NCBI RefSeq assembly: GCF_049860805.1
Contig: NZ_CP187555.1
Span: forward strand, 2,728,001 to 2,792,000
From: Parabacteroides sp900760525
GTDB taxonomy: Bacteria; Bacteroidota; Bacteroidia; Bacteroidales; Tannerellaceae
Length of the DNA: 64,000 nt
Direction: 5' to 3'
The notes beneath the pieces are model-generated. The model did not search any database. It was not told the DNA's origin and worked only from the letters and a program-made list of their open reading frames with translations. Positions 1 through 6,034 of this stretch are shown one piece after another. Made by a program: the position numbers and the translations under genes. How positions within the stretch are numbered: position 1 is the stretch's first letter; every line of letters begins with the position of its first letter.

Positions 1-869
1 CGGACACGGATGTTCCGGCAGGCGATATCGGTGTTGGCGGACGTGAAGTAGGTTATATGTATGGTATGTATAAGAAGCTGGCTCAGGAAAATACCGGTAC
101 GTTCACAGGTAAAGGACGTGAATTCGGCGGTTCATTGATCCGTCCCGAAGCGACCGGTTACGGTAACGTTTATTTCCTGCTGGAAATGCTGAAGACAAAA
201 GGAATCGACATCAAAGGAAAGACCGTTTGTGTTTCCGGTTCAGGTAACGTAGCTCAATATACCGTAGAAAAACTGATCAGCCTCGGTGCTAAAGTAGTGA
301 CAATGTCCGACTCGGACGGTTACATCTACGATCCGGACGGCATCGACCGTGCAAAACTGGATTATATCATGGAACTGAAGAACCTGTATCGTGGCCGTAT
401 CCGTGAATATGCAGAACAATACGGTTGTAAATATGTGGCAGGAGCCCGTCCCTGGGGAGAAAAATGCGACATCGCAATGCCGAGCGCAACTCAGAACGAA
501 CTGAACGGCGAAGATGCCAAAACATTACTTGCCAACGGCTGTTTCGCCGTATCGGAAGGTGCAAACATGCCTTCGACCCCTGAAGCTATCGACGCATTCC
601 TGGATGCAAAGATCCTGTATGCTCCAGGTAAGGCAGCTAACGCCGGCGGTGTATCTGTTTCCGGTCTGGAAATGACTCAGAACGCCCAGAAACTGAGCTG
701 GAGCAGCGAAGAAGTAGATGCCAAATTGAAGAGCATCATGCAGAATATCCACGAACAATGTGTAAAATACGGCCAGCAAGCCGACGGTTACACAAACTAT
801 GTGAAAGGCGCTAACGTTGCCGGCTTCATGAAAGTAGCCAAGGCAATGATGGCACAGGGCATTATTTAA
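1..869 (+). CDS. gdhA: Glutamate dehydrogenase, 3' part (5' end outside window)
   Basis: This is the C-terminal ~288 residues of an NAD(P)-dependent glutamate dehydrogenase (2-oxoglutarate + ammonia to glutamate, cytoplasmic). The frame is open to the window edge and begins inside the conserved PAGDIGVGGREVGYMYG segment; an ATG at 57 is internal, not a start. The Rossmann-type motif GSGNVAQY and the C-terminal GLEMTQNAQ segment are visible. A complete paralogue lies at 14005-15339. The two proteins differ in many places downstream, but the first ~120 bases here are almost identical in DNA to 14472-14585, which suggests gene conversion. A strong hairpin with a T-run follows at 944-981. Two GDHs with different cofactor or catabolic/anabolic roles are common in Bacteroides; which role this copy has cannot be read from the sequence. 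Confidence 0.95.
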   Translation, partial: DTDVPAGDIGVGGREVGYMYGMYKKLAQENTGTFTGKGREFGGSLIRPEATGYGNVYFLLEMLKTKGIDIKGKTVCVSGSGNVAQYTVEKLISLGAKVVTMSDSDGYIYDPDGIDRAKLDYIMELKNLYRGRIREYAEQYGCKYVAGARPWGEKCDIAMPSATQNELNGEDAKTLLANGCFAVSEGANMPSTPEAIDAFLDAKILYAPGKAANAGGVSVSGLEMTQNAQKLSWSSEEVDAKLKSIMQNIHEQCVKYGQQADGYTNYVKGANVAGFMKVAKAMMAQGII

Positions 870-1016
870 TTGAAAATTGAAAATGAAGAATTGTTTTGAT
901 TCGATATTTGAAGTAAATAGGGATTAATGATTATTTGAATAAGGGGGAGAAGAACTGGCAACAGACGCTTCTCCCCTTTTTATTGCCGAGATCTCCCTTA
1001 ATTTTCAATTTTCAAT
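869..1016. repeat. AT-rich inverted repeat flanking the gdhA terminator
   Basis: A 16-base arm ATTGAAAATTGAAAAT at 869-884 is repeated in perfect inverted orientation at 1001-1016. Similar bases continue outward on the right arm. Between the arms lies the gdhA terminator. Short A/T-rich inverted repeats of this kind occur in many Bacteroidales intergenic spaces. The function is unknown. Confidence 0.7.
944..981 (+). terminator. Rho-independent terminator of gdhA
   Basis: GGGGAGAAG at 944-952 pairs with CTTCTCCCC at 968-976, and a run of five T follows at 977-981. It lies 75 bases past the gdhA stop. Confidence 0.85.
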
Positions 1017-1066
1017 TCTCCATTTTTAATTATTTAATCTTACCTTAGTGCCGAAAATAGAAAGAC

Positions 1067-2497
1067 ATGATAACTGACGAATTAAAACAACTTTACCAGA
1101 CACATACCGGATCGCCGGCAACCGATATAACCGAACTATCTTCTTCCGGCTCTAACCGCCGGTATTTCAGATTGTCAGGCCCCGTTTCCCTGATCGGTGT
1201 AAGCGGTACTTCCATAGAAGAAAACAATGCCTTTATTTATATGGCCGCACATTTCCGGGAAAAAGGATTGCCCGTTCCCCGTGTTTATTGCTGGTCGGAT
1301 GATAAATCGCTCTATCTCCAGGAAGATCTGGGAGACGCCTTGCTCTTTAATGCGATAGAGAAAGGGCGGAAAAGTTGTTTCTTCGACGAGACGGAAAAGT
1401 CTTTGCTGCATAAGACGATCACGCTTCTGCCGGCCCTGCAATTTAAGGGTGCGGAAGATTTCGACTTCAGCCAATGTTATCCTCAGCCCGAATTCAATAA
1501 ACGTTCGATCCTCTGGGATCTGAACTATTTCAAATACTGTTTCCTGAAAGCAACCGGAATGGAATTCCAGGAAAACCTTCTGGAAGATGATTTCCAGAAA
1601 ATGAGCGATGTTCTGTTGCAAGATTGTACACCGACATTCATGTACCGGGATTTCCAGTCGCGCAACGTGATGGTAAAAGATAACGAACCCTGGTTCATCG
1701 ATTTCCAGGGAGGGCGCAAAGGCCCGATCTACTATGACGTCGCCTCTTTCCTCTGGCAGGCGAAAGCCAAATATCCGGCTGAACTGAGACAGGAATTGAT
1801 CGCCGACTATCTGCAGGCGCTACGCGAGTACACGGAAATAGACGAAAAGCATTTCTTCAGACAATTACGTCACTTCGTTCTTTTCAGGACTTTACAGGTC
1901 TTAGGAGCCTACGGCTTCCGGGGATATTTCGAGAAGAAGCCGCATTTCATCCAAAGCGTTCCCTTTGCAATCGACAATCTCCGTCAGCTTTTAAAAGAAG
2001 ACTATCCGGAGTACCCATATTTATGCTCCGTATTACGGGATCTGACGAATCTGTCTCAATTCTATGACGACATCCAAAAGCATACGCTCAAAGTCAAGAT
2101 TGTCAGTTTCGCCTATAAAAAAGGAATTCCCAACGATCCGAGCGGTAATGGTGGAGGATTTGTCTTTGACTGCCGTGCCATCAATAACCCGGGTAAATAC
2201 GAACGTTACAACCATTTTACCGGATTAGACGAGCCGGTGATCCGTTTCCTGGAAGAAGACGGAGAAATCACCCGCTTCCTGGATCATGCTTACGAAATTG
2301 TGGATGCTTCCGTCAAACGTTATATAGACCGGGGATTCACCAATCTGATGATTTGTTTCGGTTGCACCGGGGGGCAGCATCGCTCGGTCTACTCCGCCCA
2401 ACATACGGCGGAACATATCCATTCCAAGTTCGGCGTCCGGGTAGACCTCGTGCACAGGGAACAAAACATTGAACAACTCTTTAACGCAATATTATGA
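1067..2497 (+). CDS. AmgK-like sugar kinase fused to a RapZ C-terminal domain
   Basis: The N-terminal ~330 residues form an aminoglycoside-phosphotransferase-fold kinase. It has a catalytic loop YRDFQSRNVM (the usual His-Arg-Asp has Tyr first) and a metal-binding IDFQGGR. In this setting the best family match is AmgK, the anomeric MurNAc/GlcNAc 1-kinase of peptidoglycan sugar recycling. Residues ~345-476 match the C-terminal domain of RapZ: FDCRAINNPG, a TGLDEPV segment and the hallmark CFGCTGGQHRSVYSAQ. In E. coli RapZ this domain binds the small RNA GlmZ and senses glucosamine-6-P. The stop overlaps the start of the MurU-like gene by four bases (ATGA), so translation is coupled. The kinase assignment rests on motifs and context; the substrate is inferred. 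Confidence 0.8.
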   Translation: MITDELKQLYQTHTGSPATDITELSSSGSNRRYFRLSGPVSLIGVSGTSIEENNAFIYMAAHFREKGLPVPRVYCWSDDKSLYLQEDLGDALLFNAIEKGRKSCFFDETEKSLLHKTITLLPALQFKGAEDFDFSQCYPQPEFNKRSILWDLNYFKYCFLKATGMEFQENLLEDDFQKMSDVLLQDCTPTFMYRDFQSRNVMVKDNEPWFIDFQGGRKGPIYYDVASFLWQAKAKYPAELRQELIADYLQALREYTEIDEKHFFRQLRHFVLFRTLQVLGAYGFRGYFEKKPHFIQSVPFAIDNLRQLLKEDYPEYPYLCSVLRDLTNLSQFYDDIQKHTLKVKIVSFAYKKGIPNDPSGNGGGFVFDCRAINNPGKYERYNHFTGLDEPVIRFLEEDGEITRFLDHAYEIVDASVKRYIDRGFTNLMICFGCTGGQHRSVYSAQHTAEHIHSKFGVRVDLVHREQNIEQLFNAIL

Positions 2498-3228
2498 AAG
2501 CTATGATTTTCGCAGCCGGTTTGGGGACACGCCTCAAACCGCTGACCGACAGCACCCCAAAAGCATTACTTCCTATCAATGGGAAACCTATGCTCGAACA
2601 TGTGATCCTTAAACTAAAAGATGCCGGCTTTCACCAGATCGCCATCAACATCCACCATTTGGGAGACCAGATCATCGACTTTTTGGCAGCCAACAATAAT
2701 TTCGGTATCCAAATACACATTTCCGACGAACGGGATTATCTGCTCGATACGGGCGGCGGAATCAAACATGCCGCCTCATTCCTGCAAGGCAACGAGCCGT
2801 TTTTAGTACACAATGTCGACATCATATCCAACATCGACCTCCGTACACTTTACAATCATCATGTAGAAGCAAATCCGTTGGCGACATTATTAGTCAGCAA
2901 ACGCAACACCTCCCGTTACCTGCTTTTCAATAAGGAAAACAAACTATGCGGCTGGCGCAACCGTGAGACAGGTGAAGTCAAATCGTTCTACCCCGACTTC
3001 GATCCGAACCAATATAACGAATATGCCTTTAGCGGGATACATATATTGTCTCCTAAGATATTCGACTGGATGGAAGAATGGACCGGAAAGTTCTCGATCA
3101 TCAACTTCTACCTCTCCATCTGCGCCCGGACCAACATACATGCCTATGCCGACGATGACCTTCATCTGATAGATATAGGGAAACCGGAGACATTGGCGAT
3201 GGCTGAAAAATGGATAATGCAGAAGTAA
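2494..3228 (+). CDS. Sugar-1-phosphate nucleotidyltransferase, MurU-like
   Basis: A 244-aa nucleotidyltransferase of the GT-A-like NTP_transferase family. It starts with KAMIFAAGLGTRLKPLTD followed by PKALLPINGKPML, the nucleotide-binding signature G-x-G-T-R plus the PK motif. A metal-binding acidic pair appears in LVHNVDIIS. It overlaps the upstream kinase gene by four bases. In the AmgK/MurU salvage route the kinase makes MurNAc-1-P and MurU makes UDP-MurNAc, bypassing de novo synthesis, so the pair probably salvages cell-wall sugars in the cytoplasm. A mannose-1-P guanylyltransferase-like role is the main alternative. The next gene starts 136 bases downstream. Confidence 0.82.
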   Translation: MKAMIFAAGLGTRLKPLTDSTPKALLPINGKPMLEHVILKLKDAGFHQIAINIHHLGDQIIDFLAANNNFGIQIHISDERDYLLDTGGGIKHAASFLQGNEPFLVHNVDIISNIDLRTLYNHHVEANPLATLLVSKRNTSRYLLFNKENKLCGWRNRETGEVKSFYPDFDPNQYNEYAFSGIHILSPKIFDWMEEWTGKFSIINFYLSICARTNIHAYADDDLHLIDIGKPETLAMAEKWIMQK

Positions 3229-3364
3229 CAATTTGGATCGCCAACAGTCTCTCCCCTCTTCGCACTTTCGTCCCTGACATCCGATAAGGCGTGGAGAACA
3301 GATTCATACGATCAATTCGACATCACGATCGAGTAAACAATTCATAAACAAAAACCATATAAAG

Positions 3365-4360
3365 ATGAAACAACTCCTTATCATCCTTTCACTTGTGCTC
3401 GGATGCCTGCAACCGGGCCTTGCACAGAAGCCGGTCTTGAAATTTAACAAAGGCGGCAAGTTCAAAATCGTACAGTTCACGGACGTCCATTACATTCACG
3501 GGAATCCCAAGTCAGCTATTTCCCTCGAGCGCATCAACGAAGTGCTGGATGCGGAAAAGCCGGACCTGGTGTTATTCACCGGCGATATCATCTACGGTCA
3601 GCCGGCAGAGGAAGGGATGCGCACTATCCTGAACTTAGCCGCCAACCGCAAGATTCCGTTCGGGGTGACATTCGGTAATCATGACAACGAACAGGGGCTT
3701 ACCCGTACCCAGTTATTCGATATCATTCAGACGATTCCGTATAACCTGACCGATTCCGTAGCCGGAGTCGTGGGAGCAACCAACTTTATCCTTCCCCTGA
3801 AATCGTCCGATGGAAAGAAAGATGTAGCCATCCTGTATTGCTTAGACTCCCATTCTTATTCCCAGATCAAGGGGATAGGCGGCTACGATTACATCAAGTT
3901 CGACCAGATCCAATGGTATCGCGAAAACAGTGAGAAGTACACGAAGCAAAACGGCGGCGCTCCCCTGCCCTCGTTGGCATTCTTCCACATCGCCTTGCCG
4001 GAATACAACCAAGCGGCATCCGACGAAACGGCTATTCTGATGGGAACACGGAAGGAAAAAGCCTGCGCCCCGCAACTCAACTCCGGTATGTTCGCTTCGA
4101 TGAAAGAAATGGGAGATATCTTAGGTGTATTTGTCGGGCACGACCATGACGATGACTATGCCGTTTTCTGGAAAGGCATCCTGCTGGCCTACGGCCGCTA
4201 TACCGGTGGCGATACGGTGTACAACAACCTGACCAATGGCGCCCGCGTGATCGAAATGACCGAAGGCTCAACCAGCTTCAAGACCTGGATTCGCCTGAAA
4301 GGAGGAGAGGTGATCAACACGGTCAACTATCCATCGGATTTCATCAAGAAGAAAGACTGA
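3365..4360 (+). CDS. Secreted calcineurin-like metallophosphoesterase
   Basis: 331 aa with a Sec signal peptide (hydrophobic LLIILSLVLGCL, likely cleavage after GLAQ, ~residue 21), so it acts in the periplasm or beyond. The metallophosphatase blocks appear in order: FTDVHYIHG (DxH), FTGDIIYG (GDxx), FGNHDNE (GNHD), FFHIALPEY and VGHDHDDD (GHxH-like). Similar to purple-acid-phosphatase-like phosphodiesterases; the substrate is unknown. It is apparently monocistronic, with a strong hairpin 20 bases after the stop. Confidence 0.88.
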   Translation: MKQLLIILSLVLGCLQPGLAQKPVLKFNKGGKFKIVQFTDVHYIHGNPKSAISLERINEVLDAEKPDLVLFTGDIIYGQPAEEGMRTILNLAANRKIPFGVTFGNHDNEQGLTRTQLFDIIQTIPYNLTDSVAGVVGATNFILPLKSSDGKKDVAILYCLDSHSYSQIKGIGGYDYIKFDQIQWYRENSEKYTKQNGGAPLPSLAFFHIALPEYNQAASDETAILMGTRKEKACAPQLNSGMFASMKEMGDILGVFVGHDHDDDYAVFWKGILLAYGRYTGGDTVYNNLTNGARVIEMTEGSTSFKTWIRLKGGEVINTVNYPSDFIKKKD

Positions 4361-4380
4361 TTCATCCATATCTCAAAAAA

Positions 4381-4422
4381 CAGAAAGGGACTATGCATCT
4401 TATTCCGCATAGTCCCTTTCTG
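4381..4422. terminator. Hairpin terminator after the phosphoesterase gene
   Basis: A perfect 16-base stem: CAGAAAGGGACTATGC at 4381-4396 and its complement at 4407-4422, with a 10-base loop. A T-rich stretch follows. Confidence 0.75.
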
Positions 4423-5283
4423 ATTTCTCTTGGCAGCGGCAACTATTCTTCAAATGGCAACCGTATCAAAATGCAGGTAAATCATCATTTATCAGGATAA
4501 TCCTGTTCCCGCACTCCAGCAGTTGCCCTGACATGACAGAACTATCTAATTTATTGCAAATATTCGTATTTTCTATCAATTCAACCTATTTCAGACGTTT
4601 TCATTAACACGCATATTCCTGTTTTTACACCTTTCAGCCTAAAGTCCACTTGATTTCGCACCTTTTCCGGCAAATCATCTAAATGATTTTGAAAATGGTC
4701 TCAATGATTATGAAAAACCATTGAGATGTTTTAGGTAAATCATCCTGATGAATTCGGGAAATCATCTAAATGATTTTGCCGGGTGGACTGAAACAAAGGG
4801 GAAAAAGGCAGTAAAAAAGCTTCCGAAAGGCCTTTGAAAGCTATTTTAACGCCTCACGATCCCTATAAGGAAGACCTTTTGCAATTGACGTTTTAATAGA
4901 AATTCCCCCTTTTTCCAGACACAAATATTCATTCTTTCGCACCATTCCGATTTTTAGGCGACAAAAAACGACTTTCCTACAACCATACGAACAAAACAAT
5001 AATCGCAAACCCTGTTTCCTTGTCCTATTTGCAACCATTTGCCCAAATGGATGCATACAGGCGAATCTCAGGATAGCAAATATGGCATTTTGACAATTCT
5101 GACAAAATGATTATTAGGATCATATTCAGGCACGAATTTCATCTGACACGATTTTAGTGCGGTTGACCTGGTTGACAGAGACTGGGACACATTTCTATTT
5201 ATTCTAAATACTAACAAATTCCAACAATCCATCATGCAGAATCAAACTTATTTCCTATTTTTGTAGAAAAAGGTAAGTTTGTT
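4423..5283. other. Long intergenic region without a credible gene
   Basis: About 860 bases between the phosphoesterase terminator and the mntA-like gene. I see no ORF with a known family or convincing start. It holds repeat array A (4672-4780) within a larger inverted structure (4643-4789), AT-rich filler, and a possible -7 box TATTTTTG at 5256-5263 just before the next gene. Confidence 0.6.
4672..4780. repeat. Hairpin repeat array A: five tandem ~22-base units
   Basis: Units lie at 4672-4692, 4693-4714, 4715-4736, 4737-4758 and 4759-4780. The core is AAATCATCTAAATGATTTTG. Unit 2 keeps 18 of 22 positions and unit 3 about 14. Units 1 and 5 each form a 7-base stem with a 4-base loop. Units 2 and 3 pair with each other by TCTCAATG/CATTGAGA. 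The array is enclosed by an outer stem: CCGGCAAA at 4667-4674 with TTTGCCGG at 4775-4782, and AGTCCA at 4643 with TGGACT at 4784. The architecture is like the arrays at 34608-34695 and 49256-49347. Confidence 0.8.
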
Positions 5284-5610
5284 ATGGAAACAACTCCGGT
5301 CCAAGTGAACAAAAATATACAAAAGATATTACCGAAAGTACGGCAATACTTATCCGGCCAACCCGTTCTCCGGGCTTGGTTGTTCGGTTCTTATTCCAGA
5401 GGTGAAGAGACCTCAGATAGCGATATCGATATCCTTGTGCAATACAAAGATGCAGAAAACATATCCTTATTTACCATTTCCCGCATCATGTGTTCACTTT
5501 CCAAATTACTAAATCGAAAGGTTGATTTGGTAGAAGAAGACGGACTACTTTCTTTTGCGACAGATAGTGTTTTTCACGACAGAATATTGATCTATGAGAG
5601 AGAGAATTAA
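5284..5610 (+). CDS. mntA: MntA-type nucleotidyltransferase antitoxin
   Basis: A 108-aa minimal nucleotidyltransferase (MNT domain). It carries GSYSRGEETSDSDID at residues 35-49, an exact fit to the GSx10DxD motif of antitoxins that AMPylate their HEPN partner toxin on a tyrosine. The downstream HEPN gene starts inside its last codons (17-base overlap), the usual order for this module. The antitoxin frame is intact while the toxin frame is broken. The region is more AT-rich than its neighbours. A -7-like box lies at 5256-5263. Confidence 0.85.
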   Translation: METTPVQVNKNIQKILPKVRQYLSGQPVLRAWLFGSYSRGEETSDSDIDILVQYKDAENISLFTISRIMCSLSKLLNRKVDLVEEDGLLSFATDSVFHDRILIYEREN

Positions 5611-5943
5611 AGATAAAGTACGATTGGAACATATCTTGGGAGCAATTAACGTCTTATTGAATAATAAAGACAAACACACTTATGAAGAGATACTCGATGA
5701 TCCTATCATTTTTATGGTTTCGTAAAACATGTTGAGATCATAGGAGAGGCTGTTTATATGCTGACGAAAGAGTTTCGAGATAACCATCCGGGAATAGAAT
5801 GGGAAGTAATAGAAGGGATGCGCCATGTATTAGTTCATGGATACTACAAGATTAAGCCCAAACAGCTTTGGAACACCATTGAAAGAGATATCCCAGAGCT
5901 AAAACCGTTGATTGAACAATATTATTCAGAGCTAAACGATTAG
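5594..5943 (+). pseudogene. hepT: HEPN (HepT-type) toxin, frameshifted
   Basis: Starting at ATG 5594, the frame codes the N-terminal part of a HEPN protein up to DDPIIF, then runs into a stop at ~5722. One frame over, from ~5710, the protein continues as FYGFVKHVEIIGEAVY... to the stop at 5943. Adding one T to the five-T run at 5709-5713 would restore a single ~116-aa protein. The catalytic R-x4-H-x-Y motif is present as RHVLVHGYY (5821-5847), including the tyrosine that MntA-type enzymes AMPylate. The gene is therefore either inactivated by a one-base deletion or the base is a sequencing error in a homopolymer. The pieces could still be made separately, but the N-terminal one lacks the active site. 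Confidence 0.8.
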
Positions 5944-6034
5944 ATTACCTCTCGTCATCGTTCAAATAAAAAAAGCCTTGCACTCCCCGCCTAATGCTTG
6001 AAGTACAAGACTTTATCTTGCGGATAGTATTTTT

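Noticed and set aside
4672..4780. Short CRISPR array
   Set aside because: Units are contiguous palindromes without unique spacers, and no cas genes are present; the same holds for the arrays at 34608 and 49256.
4841..5056. 71-aa open frame on the minus strand in the long intergenic gap
   Set aside because: No recognisable family, skewed composition, no promoter or partner; likely chance.
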